DNA of 64,000 nt from Halobacteriovoraceae bacterium (GCA_020635135.1 JACKAJ010000016.1:310001-374000), one strand, 5' to 3'. Positions 43,843 through 51,965 are shown, counted from the first letter of the stretch. Notes: generated by a model from the letters alone, not told the origin. A program made the numbers and translations.

Positions 43843-44382
43843 ATGAAACTCATCCTTGCACTCTACTTAACCTTAAACTTTTTAAGCTATGCTCATTGCT
43901 CAGATGAAAGCTTGGCTCATTCCAATATAGAGATATCTAAAAACTTTGAAGGTAATCGTTGGGATAACATCTATTTTTCTGGTCAGCCTTCTGAAGAAAC
44001 ACTACAAGATCTCCAAAAGAATGGCTTCAAAACGATTATCAACCTTCGAAACAAACAAGAAGGAGATTATAAAGAATCATGGGAAAAAGCTCTTGCATCA
44101 AAACAAGGTTTTCACTATTACAACATTCCTTTTTCGATGGATAAAGATCTCGATGACAATTATATTGAAAAGATCACTTCTTTAGTCTCAAAACATCGAA
44201 AAGAAGGGAAAGTCCTTATTCATTGCAGCTCAGGAAATCGCGTGGCCGTGTGGCTCGGTGGGCACTTTAAAAAGGATCATCACTTTTCCAATGAAAAATC
44301 TTTCGAGTTAGCAACAAAACTTGGACTCAAAAAAGATGCTGCGAAAGAAAAATTAAAGAAATATCTCGAAAGCAAAAAGTAA
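43843..44382 (+). CDS. exported DUF442/BLH-type phosphatase-like protein
   Basis: 179 residues with signal peptide (ending AHCSD). The domain resembles the DUF442/beta-lactamase-hydrolase-like phosphatases: FSGQPSEETLQDLQKNGFKT near the start and a P-loop-like VLIHCSSGNRVAVWLGGHF. The catalytic loop is C-x4-R (CSSGNR), one shorter than the C-x5-R of dual-specificity phosphatases, as expected for DUF442. In other bacteria DUF442 domains are linked to sulfide or rhodanese proteins. An AAGGAAA site precedes the ATG, 9 bp after kup. Location is periplasmic. Confidence 0.85.
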   Translation: MKLILALYLTLNFLSYAHCSDESLAHSNIEISKNFEGNRWDNIYFSGQPSEETLQDLQKNGFKTIINLRNKQEGDYKESWEKALASKQGFHYYNIPFSMDKDLDDNYIEKITSLVSKHRKEGKVLIHCSSGNRVAVWLGGHFKKDHHFSNEKSFELATKLGLKKDAAKEKLKKYLESKK

Positions 44383-44384
44383 AT

Positions 44385-44807
44385 TTACACTAAAACTTTC
44401 TCTATATTGCTAACCATGCTCTTGATTTCATCTCTGACCCGTCGATAGAGAGTCAAGACTTCTTCATGACTTTCCATCTGATTGGCCAATCGAGGTGGGT
44501 CATCAAAACCACGATGAATAATTTTTCCTCCCGGAAAATAAGGACAATTTTCATGAGCATCTGCACAAACAGTGATCACGTAATCCATTTTCACTGCCGG
44601 CAGCTCTTCTGTCGTTTTTGAAATCTGCTGAGAAATATCAATCCCAACTTCTTTCATGACTTCTACAGCGAAAGAATTCAGTCCATGCTTTTTCGTTCCA
44701 GCTGAATAAAAATTGTATTTATCTGATTTTAAGTGACACCCCCATGCCTCGGCCATTTGGGAGCGACAAGAATTACCAGTACAGAGAAATAAAATATTTC
44801 TTTTCAT
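44385..44807 (-). CDS. arsC: arsenate reductase, thioredoxin-coupled (LMW phosphatase fold)
   Basis: 140 residues. The P-loop is FLCTGNSCRSQMAEA (catalytic Cys and second Cys15, Arg16). A redox cysteine pair lies in TVCADAHENCPYFPG, seven apart as in S. aureus ArsC, which resolves via thioredoxin. The general acid loop is FDDPP. The enzyme would reduce arsenate to arsenite. It overlaps no neighbour but starts 12 bp after the membrane protein gene of the same strand. No arsenite exporter (ArsB, Acr3) occurs in this window. Confidence 0.93.
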   Translation of the reverse strand: MKRNILFLCTGNSCRSQMAEAWGCHLKSDKYNFYSAGTKKHGLNSFAVEVMKEVGIDISQQISKTTEELPAVKMDYVITVCADAHENCPYFPGGKIIHRGFDDPPRLANQMESHEEVLTLYRRVRDEIKSMVSNIEKVLV

Positions 44808-44819
44808 ACTTTACCAACT

Positions 44820-45266
44820 TTATGGTTTTTCGTGAATATAATTCCAATAAATCAACTGGTAAATAACCATCTTCATCCCAAGACCAAAATAGAGAATTTG
44901 AACCATCCAAAAATAAGTGTGTTCTTTAAAATAATTATGAGTCCAAGATTCATAAAATGTAAAAAGAATCATAGGGTGAAGCACATAAAGACAAGCGTGA
45001 ATAAAACGTTCTTTAACTTCTAAATTTCGATAGAAAAATTCATTTTTAACAACTGAAAGCATAGAAAGACCTGCTAAAATTTTGTAGGTCCAAACCCAAG
45101 ACTCTGAATATGTCACAAAAGTCGCAATCAGAAGAGGAATGAGAAAAAGGATACCATCACTGATCACGCTCACCGTTTCATAGGGAGAGTGGCCTCTTTT
45201 TTTGTTAAAGAGATATTCATCGAGGTTAAGAAGTAGAACATGCAGTCCCATTAAAAAGATTGGCAT
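44820..45266 (-). CDS. membrane protein of the ars-like cluster
   Basis: 148 residues with four hydrophobic segments (FLMGLHVLLLNLDEYLF, FLIPLLIATFVTYSE, FIHACLYVLHPMILFTF, FWMVQILYFGLGMKMVIYQL). No family recognised; it is not ArsB or Acr3, being far too short. It lies between the terminator after the small cysteine peptide and arsC, on the same strand. An AAGGAA ribosome site lies in the tail of that terminator. A link to arsenic is suggested only by position. Confidence 0.72.
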   Translation of the reverse strand: MPIFLMGLHVLLLNLDEYLFNKKRGHSPYETVSVISDGILFLIPLLIATFVTYSESWVWTYKILAGLSMLSVVKNEFFYRNLEVKERFIHACLYVLHPMILFTFYESWTHNYFKEHTYFWMVQILYFGLGMKMVIYQLIYWNYIHEKP

Positions 45267-45284
45267 TTTCAGTGTTCCTTAATT

Positions 45285-45306
45285 AAAAAAGGGGGATTGC
45301 TCCCCC
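45285..45306 (-). terminator. rho-independent terminator inside the ars-like cluster
   Basis: GGGGGA-TTGC-TCCCCC stem-loop; on the minus strand it is followed by six T (45290-45285). It lies just past the small cysteine-rich ORF and before the membrane protein gene, so it would reduce expression of the downstream genes. Confidence 0.88.
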
Positions 45307-45310
45307 TCGT

Positions 45311-45409
45311 TTATTTCTTTTCAAAAAACTTTGCGAGGTGACGAAAAAACTCTGCAATTTTCGTTGAATTGCAACATCCGCACCCACAGCAATTTTCTTT
45401 TTCGCTCAT
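45311..45409 (-). CDS. 32-residue cysteine-rich peptide
   Basis: A 33-codon ORF from the ATG at 45409 to a TAA, with a strong AAGGAG site 5 bases upstream. The N-terminal part holds the cluster NCCGCGCCN (five Cys in seven residues); the C-terminal part is a short amphipathic helix (IAEFFRHLAKFFEKK). It lies 10 bp after the ArsR gene and is immediately followed by a terminator, so it would be co-transcribed with the regulator. Soft-metal binding, such as arsenite, copper or zinc, is a reasonable guess but nothing here proves it. Confidence 0.7.
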   Translation of the reverse strand: MSEKENCCGCGCCNSTKIAEFFRHLAKFFEKK

Positions 45410-45419
45410 GATGACTCCT

Positions 45420-45719
45420 TTACCGACAGCAGTCGGTCTTTTCAATTTCATCAGCGAGCTCGCGTAAAATCTTGGCCAGATCAGAAGCATTCAAGTCATA
45501 GTAAACTTCTTTCCCTTTTTTGTGTGCACTTAAGACTCCCACATTTTTAAGTTTCGAGAGGTGCCGGCTGACCACCGAAAGATCAATCGAACAGCAGCGT
45601 GAAATCTCACCGACGTTGGCCTCGCGACAGCCACACAAGTGTTGAATCATACTAAGACGATTGGAATCTGAGAGAACTTTAAAAAGAGTTGAAAATTTCT
45701 CTATGTCTTTTTTCTTCAT
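45420..45719 (-). CDS. arsR: ArsR-family metal(loid)-responsive repressor
   Basis: 99 residues with winged helix (~30-85, NVGEISRCCSIDLSVVSRHL). It is rich in cysteine: CGC near residue 29, CC within the recognition helix region, and a C-terminal CC (KTDCCR). This differs from the classic ELCVCDL site, so metal(loid) coordination is likely but of another type. It overlaps its own operator: a perfect palindrome covers the -10 region and the start codon. Start is leaderless, with no Shine-Dalgarno. It is the first gene of arsR-peptide(-membrane protein-arsC). Confidence 0.93.
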   Translation of the reverse strand: MKKKDIEKFSTLFKVLSDSNRLSMIQHLCGCREANVGEISRCCSIDLSVVSRHLSKLKNVGVLSAHKKGKEVYYDLNASDLAKILRELADEIEKTDCCR

Positions 45720-45742
45720 ACTTGCATTTTAATGCAAGTATG
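45717..45742. promoter_or_regulatory. operator palindrome of the arsR gene
   Basis: Perfect 12-bp inverted repeat (CATACTTGCATT and its complement with a 2-bp centre). It covers the -10 box and the start codon of arsR, the classic place for ArsR autorepression. Confidence 0.85.
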
Positions 45743-45754
45743 ACGGAGAAGCAA
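45726..45754 (-). promoter_or_regulatory. predicted promoter of arsR (leaderless)
   Basis: Minus strand: TTGCTT (45754-45749), 17-bp spacer, TAAAAT (45731-45726). Six bases follow before the ATG at 45719, so transcript and translation start coincide. The operator overlaps the -10. Confidence 0.7.
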
Positions 45755-45761
45755 TATTTAC

Positions 45762-45777
45762 TTGCATGTCCATGCAA
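45762..45777. promoter_or_regulatory. second ArsR-type operator half-match
   Basis: TTGCATG-TC-CATGCAA, a 7-bp inverted repeat with the same TTGCAT core. Its centre is 40 bp from that of the first operator, about four helical turns, so a looped or cooperative repressor is possible. Confidence 0.55.
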
Positions 45778-45822
45778 TTTTTTTTACCTTTATTATCAGT
45801 AAGTTACCCTGTAAATTAAGTA

Positions 45823-45851
45823 TTGACTTAATTAAGCGTTAACTTTATAAT
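45823..45851 (+). promoter_or_regulatory. predicted promoter of the second ArsR gene (leaderless)
   Basis: TTGACT (45823-45828), 17-bp spacer, perfect TATAAT (45846-45851), six bases, ATG at 45858. There is no ribosome site. The spacer carries the palindrome CTTAATTAAG (45827-45836), a possible operator. Confidence 0.8.
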
Positions 45852-45857
45852 TCTTTC

Positions 45858-46187
45858 ATGAATGCCTTCAGTGCTCTTGCCGATGATACGAGGAGAGAAA
45901 TCGTAAGATTAGTTGCCGTCAATGGCGAGCTTACCTCCACTGAAATTAGCCAAAATTTCGAGATGAGTCCGCCGGCGATTTCCCAACACCTCAAAGTCCT
46001 CAGAGAAGCAAAGGTTCTCCATATGAAAAAGGCGGCGCAAAAGCGCATTTATAGCCTTAATAATGACGGCATCAATGAAATGGAAGACTGGCTTTTAGAA
46101 ATTAAAGAAATCTGGGAAAAGCGTTTAAATAGGCTCGATAATTATCTCTTAAAAATGAAAAGGGAGAAACTGCATGGCAAAAAGTAA
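45858..46187 (+). CDS. ArsR-family regulator paired with SRPBCC proteins
   Basis: 109 residues. Winged helix: LTSTEISQNFEMSPPAISQH then HLKVLREAKVLHMKKAAQKR. It has no cysteine, so it is not a classical metal sensor; the same family subset is often encoded with AHSA1/SRPBCC genes. Its stop overlaps the first SRPBCC gene by 14 bases. The start is likely leaderless. It probably represses this three-gene operon; ligand unknown. Confidence 0.92.
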   Translation: MNAFSALADDTRREIVRLVAVNGELTSTEISQNFEMSPPAISQHLKVLREAKVLHMKKAAQKRIYSLNNDGINEMEDWLLEIKEIWEKRLNRLDNYLLKMKREKLHGKK

Positions 46188-46656
46188 TGTAGAAACAACA
46201 ATCACGGGGGGCAAAGTCATCTATAGAAGATATTTTGATGCTCCCATTGAACTTGTTTTTGATGCTTGGTCGTCTCATCAGCACTTATCTGAGTGGTGGG
46301 GGCCTGATGGATTTACACTGACTACCCACAGTTTAGATTTCACAAACGGAGGTTTTTGGAACTTTATTATGCATGGCCCAGATGGAACTGATTACAACAA
46401 TAAAATTCAATTCGTCGAAATTTCCAAACCCAATCTGATTATTTATAAGCACATTGGAGAAGGTCAAAAAACAGAAGATGTCCATTTTCATACCCAAATA
46501 AAATTCGAAAAAATGAACAATGGAACAACTGTGATCATGGAGCAAGACTTTGGAACAAAAGAAGAGCTTGAAAAAGTTAACGAGCAATATGGTGCAATTG
46601 AAGGTGGAATCCAGCACATTGATAACCTTGGAAAATATCTCGAATCACTTAAATAG
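46174..46656 (+). CDS. SRPBCC/AHSA1-family protein
   Basis: 160 residues. Start-domain fold of the AHSA1 type: YRRYFDAPIELVFDAWSSHQ, WWGPDGFTLTTHSLDFTNGG, WNFIMHGPDGTDY and the closing helix IEGGIQHIDNLGKYLESL. Such proteins have a hydrophobic cavity; no enzyme motif is known. It overlaps the ArsR gene by 14 bases and precedes another SRPBCC gene by 8. Its start has a GGGAG ribosome site. The ArsR-SRPBCC pairing is common, possibly as ligand sensing or removal. Confidence 0.92.
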   Translation: MAKSNVETTITGGKVIYRRYFDAPIELVFDAWSSHQHLSEWWGPDGFTLTTHSLDFTNGGFWNFIMHGPDGTDYNNKIQFVEISKPNLIIYKHIGEGQKTEDVHFHTQIKFEKMNNGTTVIMEQDFGTKEELEKVNEQYGAIEGGIQHIDNLGKYLESLK

Positions 46657-46664
46657 GAGTTTTT

Positions 46665-47162
46665 ATGAACATTGAAATTAATCCCAAACTTGATCTCGTT
46701 TTACAAAGAATAGTCGATGTCCCAGTCAGTTTCGTCTGGAAAGCCTGGACTGAGCCAGAACATATTGTAAAATGGTTTTGTCCCAGACCTTATGAAGTAT
46801 ACAACTGCAAAGTTGACTTAAAGCCTGGCGGAATTTTTAGAACTGATATGAAAGGGCCTGATATGCCAGAAACTCCCTGTGCTGGCTGTATCCTTGAAGC
46901 AGTTCCCAACAAGAAATTTGTCTGGACTTCAGCACTAGGTCCTGGCTATCGCCCTATCCACAATCCTGAAAATCCACCTGATCTTCTTTTTACTGGGATG
47001 ATCCTTTTGGAAGCCCTGGGAGAGAAAACCAAATACACTGCGATTGCCAGACACGGTGACGAAGCGACTTCTCAAAAGCATGCGGCGATGGGGTTCGAAG
47101 ATGGATGGGCGACTTGCCTAGATCAGCTCGTTGAAGAAATTAAAAAAGGTGCGATCACCTAG
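46665..47162 (+). CDS. SRPBCC/AHSA1-family protein
   Basis: 165 residues, related to its upstream neighbour. Conserved blocks: LQRIVDVPVSFVWKAWTEPE, VKWFCPRPYEVYNCKVDLKP, GGIFRTDMKGPDMPETPCAG and GFEDGWATCLDQLVEEI. It has cysteines near CPRPYEVYNC and PCAGC. It follows the other SRPBCC gene by 8 bp with a TAGGAG site and ends the three-gene operon. The exact ligand is not predictable. Confidence 0.9.
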   Translation: MNIEINPKLDLVLQRIVDVPVSFVWKAWTEPEHIVKWFCPRPYEVYNCKVDLKPGGIFRTDMKGPDMPETPCAGCILEAVPNKKFVWTSALGPGYRPIHNPENPPDLLFTGMILLEALGEKTKYTAIARHGDEATSQKHAAMGFEDGWATCLDQLVEEIKKGAIT

Positions 47163-47185
47163 AAAAAGAATACTCTAACTCTCAC

Positions 47186-47214
47186 TTCCATAAGGCAACT
47201 TCTCTTGCTAATAT
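47186..47214 (+). promoter_or_regulatory. predicted promoter of ppc (leaderless)
   Basis: TTCCAT (47186-47191), 17-bp spacer, TAATAT (47209-47214), six bases, ATG at 47221. The -35 match is weak. No Shine-Dalgarno is seen. Confidence 0.45.
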
Positions 47215-47220
47215 TCAGCT

Positions 47221-49545
47221 ATGAAAAAATCTCATATTTCTAAAGAATTGTCTGAACTTGTTAATCGTTCCCTTGAGCTTTTAGGTAAGGGAATCTTGCA
47301 ACGCTATGGGGACTCCATTTATAAAGATGTCGAGTATGTGAGAAGTGAGTACAAAAAAGTAAGACACTCATCTTTTACTGGTCTTGGTAAAAAACATCAA
47401 AGCATTTACAAATACCTCAAAGGAAAAAGTCCCGCAGTCAAATCCCAAATTGCTCATTCTTTTGCTTTAGGCCTGGAGTTGATCAACGCTTGTGAAAATG
47501 CTTACCGAAGTTTTCGAATCGATCAATCTCCCAAAAAATTAAATACTTCAACGAAGGGATCAATTATCTACGTGCTGACGGCCCACCCCACTGAAGCTAG
47601 AAGCTCAAAAGTTATTAGTTTATTAAATGAAATTACAGAGCTCATTTTCGCCTACTTAAAAAAATCAAATAGCGACTTTGATAATGAACTCTATCACCTC
47701 ATACTACTTTTCTTGAATATTCCTGTTTCCAAAGTTAAAAGCCCTAGCGTGTCCGATGAAGCGGAGTATATTTATTCAACATTATTCAAAAGATCTATTC
47801 TCGATAAACAATTAGAACTTTTAAAGAATCAAAAGCCACTCTTAATAAGAACTTGGGTAGGAGGTGATAAAGATGGTCATCCCGGAGTTGATGAAAAAAG
47901 AATGGTTGAATCTTTAAACTTATCTCGCCTCCATTTACTTCACTACATCAATGAACAACTTATTCTTTGCAAAAGCAAATTAAGTTTGGTTTCAAGTAGT
48001 AAAGAACTTTTAAATCTAAATAAAAAGGTAAATGCGATTAAACTTCATCTTAAGAGAGTAACAGTCGTTGGCAATGGAGATGGGAAAAAGTTGGCTAATT
48101 TTTGCAAGACACTGCATGAGGTTTCAAAATTCTACAAAAAAATTGTAGGGATCAATTCTCCCGAACTAGAGAAAATAAAAAAAATCAACCAGCTCTATCC
48201 AGGTCTTTGCGTCCCACTTGAAATAAGAGAAGATTCTGAAGTTATTGAAACTGCTCTTAAAGATAAAACATTAGCTATCGTTAGAATGCTAGCTAAAATT
48301 AATCGTTTGGCCATCGGTGGGTCTCCCGTTTGGTATGCTCGAGGCTTTATTATCAGTATGTGTGAAGAAATATCTGATATTGAAAATGCTATTAAATTAT
48401 CAAAAAGACATCTGGGCAATTTAAAAATCCCCATCGTCCCACTATTTGAAACACGTAAGGCTCTTGAAGATTCTTCTAATTTAACTAAAAATATGATGAA
48501 ATTAAAAAGTGTTATCGCTAACTGCGAAAAGCACTGGGATAACAAAATTGAAATCATGCTCGGCTATTCAGACTCAGCAAAAGAATCAGGTGCACTCTTT
48601 AGCCGATTTATTATTTATAAAACCCTAAAATCTCTCGATCGAGTAATAAAATCGCGAGGGCATATACCAATTTTCTTCCACGGCTCAGGGGGCAGTGTTG
48701 CCAGAGGAGGAGGGAGCATTGAAGAACAAATTTCATGGTGGCCTCAATCAGCCAGACTGCGTTTCAAGGCTACAGTACAGGGCGAGATGATCCATCGCTC
48801 TTTTTCTTCTCCTCAAATTATGCAAAGACAAATTGAAAAAATAAGATGGGGAGTGAAAAAAGTTTCCAAAGAAAAAATTGGCAGGGAATTTGAAAAAGTG
48901 ATTGCACTTTTTGCTGACAAAGTAAGAATGAAATATCTCGCGAAAGTTTCAGACAACAAATTCATGGAAATTGTAAAGGTATCCACGCCCTACCCTTTTC
49001 TTGAGCATTTAAAAATAGGATCGAGACCTTCAAAGAGAAAAAAAGAATTTAACTTAAAAAGTTTACGGGCCATTCCTTGGGTCCTTTGTTGGACCCAAAC
49101 CCGAGTCCTTTTCCCTGTATGGTGGGGAGTTGGAAGTAGTTGGAGTGAATTTTCGAGTATTCAAAAAAACGAATTAAAAGATGCATATGAAAGCACTGAC
49201 TTTTTTCGATCCTTTGTAAAAACACTAGCCTACACGATTTCTAAAACAGATTTGTCGGTCTGGCATTTCTCACTGAGCAAATCACCACTTTCCAAAGAAC
49301 AATCAAATGCCGTCATTCAGGAATTCCGAAGAGAACTACAACGAACCAATCAATTTCTAGTCGAAGTGAGCGGTGAAAGTGAAAATCTTTGGTTTCGTCC
49401 TTGGCTTGAAGAAAGTATAAGACTTCGTTCAACTTTAATTTATCCACTTAACATTTTAGAAGTCGATGCACTTGAAAGAAAAGACATGGCCCTACTTCGA
49501 GAATGTGTCACTGGTATTGCCAGTGGCATGCTGACCACTGGATAA
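47221..49545 (+). CDS. ppc: phosphoenolpyruvate carboxylase homologue with altered active site
   Basis: 774 residues, about 100 shorter than the E. coli enzyme. Many catalytic blocks are kept: LTAHPTEARSS, GGDKDGHPGV, VPLEIREDS, VPLFET, LGYSDSAKESG, IGSRPSKRKKEF, CWTQTR. Two are changed. The usual FHGRGG is FHGSGGSVARGGGS, so the first arginine (Arg581 in my memory of the E. coli numbering) is serine, though the second is present. The C-terminus reads GMLTTG in place of GMRNTG, which changes Asn881, an aspartate-inhibitor contact. It is probably active in anaplerosis in a modified way, or has another activity. A leaderless promoter is likely. The P-type ATPase gene converges, 10 bp away. Confidence 0.85.
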   Translation: MKKSHISKELSELVNRSLELLGKGILQRYGDSIYKDVEYVRSEYKKVRHSSFTGLGKKHQSIYKYLKGKSPAVKSQIAHSFALGLELINACENAYRSFRIDQSPKKLNTSTKGSIIYVLTAHPTEARSSKVISLLNEITELIFAYLKKSNSDFDNELYHLILLFLNIPVSKVKSPSVSDEAEYIYSTLFKRSILDKQLELLKNQKPLLIRTWVGGDKDGHPGVDEKRMVESLNLSRLHLLHYINEQLILCKSKLSLVSSSKELLNLNKKVNAIKLHLKRVTVVGNGDGKKLANFCKTLHEVSKFYKKIVGINSPELEKIKKINQLYPGLCVPLEIREDSEVIETALKDKTLAIVRMLAKINRLAIGGSPVWYARGFIISMCEEISDIENAIKLSKRHLGNLKIPIVPLFETRKALEDSSNLTKNMMKLKSVIANCEKHWDNKIEIMLGYSDSAKESGALFSRFIIYKTLKSLDRVIKSRGHIPIFFHGSGGSVARGGGSIEEQISWWPQSARLRFKATVQGEMIHRSFSSPQIMQRQIEKIRWGVKKVSKEKIGREFEKVIALFADKVRMKYLAKVSDNKFMEIVKVSTPYPFLEHLKIGSRPSKRKKEFNLKSLRAIPWVLCWTQTRVLFPVWWGVGSSWSEFSSIQKNELKDAYESTDFFRSFVKTLAYTISKTDLSVWHFSLSKSPLSKEQSNAVIQEFRRELQRTNQFLVEVSGESENLWFRPWLEESIRLRSTLIYPLNILEVDALERKDMALLRECVTGIASGMLTTG

Positions 49546-49554
49546 TCGATAAAA

Positions 49555-51948
49555 CTATTTTAATTTGCTTACGAATTTCTTTCTCACAAACCACGATGGC
49601 CATGAAGAGATCACACCAATAACAAAACTGTAACCGATCCAATGATAAGGTGGTGCTAATAAATGGAGATAGCTTGCCACAATGGGAATTTCAAAGCTCG
49701 CAATAGTTACGAAAAAAAGTAAGCTAAGTGTGACCCAAAGCCTTTTAGTGAATAGCGGCCAGGTTTCTAATAAAATAAATCCCATATTTCCAAAAAGAAC
49801 TGTACTCAAAGCTATGGTTCTTCTTTCTTCTAAGGGTATCCCCTTGGCCATCACAAATAAAAATAACGCTGTCAAACTAACAATCACACCTGCAAGAATA
49901 GAACTTAATAACATCATTTTATTAAGAATTCCTTCGTCCACACGCAGAGATCCACTCTGAAAATTCTCAAAAGTAAAAGCCGAAACCGGATGAACCACTA
50001 ATTCCAGGAGTATAATATGAATTGGCATGAGAAATTCCCCTAGTTTGAGTAATGGTGGCAAAAATGAAAGAAGAATAACAGGAACGTGAAAAGAAATAAG
50101 ATAAGAAAAACTTTTTCTAAGATTAGAAAATATTCTTCGCCCCTCAGTTATGGCGTAAACAATTCCATTGAAATCATTTTTAATCAGTATCATTTTTGCG
50201 GTCGCTCTCGCTGCATCCGTAGCATTTTCTCCCATGCTAATACCAATATCAGAAATTTTCATCGCAGGTGTATCATTGACGCCGTCTCCTGTCATAGCAA
50301 CGACCATCCCATCATTTTTTAAAGCACGAACAAGTTCATATTTTTGCTCAGGCGTCACTCTCGAAAAGATCGCCCCTTTTTTAAAGGCCTTTAAACGTTC
50401 TGATTCTGAGAGCAAGTTCAAATCAGCCCCAGTATAAAGTGCATCATGTGAGTGTTCTAGTTCCAATTGATCGGCAATGGCATGAGCTGTAAAGGGATGA
50501 TCCCCTGTAATCATCTTGACTTTAATTTTTTGAGATTGGCATATAGCAAGTGCCTTTTTGGCTGAATCACGAATGGGGTCGCTGAAGGTCATTATTGCGA
50601 TAAAACTCATCGCTTCTTCATCTTTTTCTCTTGAGCCAACAATGGCACCTTTTTTAGCTGCCAATCCAAGCAGTCGATAACCTTGAGAAGATAGCAATTC
50701 AGTTTTCAATCGCACTTGTTCTTTTAGTTCTTTAGAATCGCAGCAGTGTTCGAGAACTCCTTCGACGGCCCCTTTCATGGCCACAATCCCCTCACCATGC
50801 TCATTTTGCCAAGCATGCGCCATATGTTTTCCTTCTGCCTCGAAGGGGTAATCATAAATGAGTGTCCAATGTTTCGCTTCTATTTCAGTGGGAGCTTTTT
50901 GTTTTATGGCCAATTCCATCGAATCCACAACAACAGGTTCGCAGGCCAAGACTGCCAAGGCCCACTGATCATTTATCGGCATGTCTGAAAATGAAATCAA
51001 TTCATTCATTTGAAATTTGCCCTCAGTAAGTGTTCCCGTCTTATCAGTGCAAATCACATTCACACTCCCAAGTGTTTCAACACTGGGAAGTGATTTCACG
51101 AGAACGCCATTTTTAGCAAGCCTCCAAGCCCCGAGACTTAAGTAAAGTGTAAAGACGAGGGGAAACTCTTCAGGAACAGAGGCCATTCCAAAAGTTAGCG
51201 ATATTAATAGTGATCTCAGAGGTGATTTCCCTCGAATAAGCTCCAAAATAAAAAGACAAATGACAAGCAGGGCTGCTATTCGCATGATTTGAACAACTAA
51301 TTGTCTTACTTTCTTTTGAAGTGGACTCCCCCCTTCATTCGTTCCTTCTAATAGTTCAACAATCTTTCCAAATTTTGTGTTTCTCCCCGTAGTTTTTATT
51401 TCAACAATTCCTCGACCAGTGAGAATAGAGGTTCCTGCATAAACTTCATCTGAATCTATTTTTTCAATCGGAAAAGATTCTCCTGTCAAGGCTGACTCGC
51501 TGACACTTAGATTTGAAGTCGTTATCATATTTCCATCAGCGGGAATTGTTTGTCCTTCTTCCAAGGCAATCCAATCACCGGGAACAATTTCTTGAATGGA
51601 AATCTCGACAAGCTCACCATCTCTAAAAACTTTTGCCGTGACTTGAAAAGTTGCTTTAAGAGCGCGAAGAGCTCTTTGCGCTTTTAATTCTAAAAAGACA
51701 TCCACAGCACTCACGGGAATAAAAGCAATTAACATCACAATCGCATCACGAGTTTCTCCTAAGAGAAAATAAATTCCCGCAAGGGCGAGCATCATCAATC
51801 CCATAGGGTCTTTAAAAAATTTGAAGAATTCAGAAAGTTTTGAATTTAATGCAGAAGGTACGACTTCATTTCTTCCGTATTTTATTAGCCGAGTTTGAGC
51901 TTCCTTGTGACTTAACCCTTTTTTCTCGATTTTAGATTGAACACTCAT
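49555..51948 (-). CDS. P-type cation-transporting ATPase (P2-like)
   Basis: 797 residues, inner membrane. Domains: actuator with SALTGESFPIEK (TGES), transmembrane helix 4 with SVPEEFPLVF, phosphorylation site CTDKTGTLTEG, nucleotide site KGAVEGV, and hinge TGDGVNDTPAMK. PEEFP replaces the PEGLP of calcium pumps, as in a less studied P2 subgroup. Ion specificity (calcium, manganese or other) cannot be assigned. The DUF1428 gene starts upstream on the same strand, 17 bp away, so they may be co-transcribed. Confidence 0.93.
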   Translation of the reverse strand: MSVQSKIEKKGLSHKEAQTRLIKYGRNEVVPSALNSKLSEFFKFFKDPMGLMMLALAGIYFLLGETRDAIVMLIAFIPVSAVDVFLELKAQRALRALKATFQVTAKVFRDGELVEISIQEIVPGDWIALEEGQTIPADGNMITTSNLSVSESALTGESFPIEKIDSDEVYAGTSILTGRGIVEIKTTGRNTKFGKIVELLEGTNEGGSPLQKKVRQLVVQIMRIAALLVICLFILELIRGKSPLRSLLISLTFGMASVPEEFPLVFTLYLSLGAWRLAKNGVLVKSLPSVETLGSVNVICTDKTGTLTEGKFQMNELISFSDMPINDQWALAVLACEPVVVDSMELAIKQKAPTEIEAKHWTLIYDYPFEAEGKHMAHAWQNEHGEGIVAMKGAVEGVLEHCCDSKELKEQVRLKTELLSSQGYRLLGLAAKKGAIVGSREKDEEAMSFIAIMTFSDPIRDSAKKALAICQSQKIKVKMITGDHPFTAHAIADQLELEHSHDALYTGADLNLLSESERLKAFKKGAIFSRVTPEQKYELVRALKNDGMVVAMTGDGVNDTPAMKISDIGISMGENATDAARATAKMILIKNDFNGIVYAITEGRRIFSNLRKSFSYLISFHVPVILLSFLPPLLKLGEFLMPIHIILLELVVHPVSAFTFENFQSGSLRVDEGILNKMMLLSSILAGVIVSLTALFLFVMAKGIPLEERRTIALSTVLFGNMGFILLETWPLFTKRLWVTLSLLFFVTIASFEIPIVASYLHLLAPPYHWIGYSFVIGVISSWPSWFVRKKFVSKLK

Positions 51949-51965
51949 ATATTATTTCACTAGTA

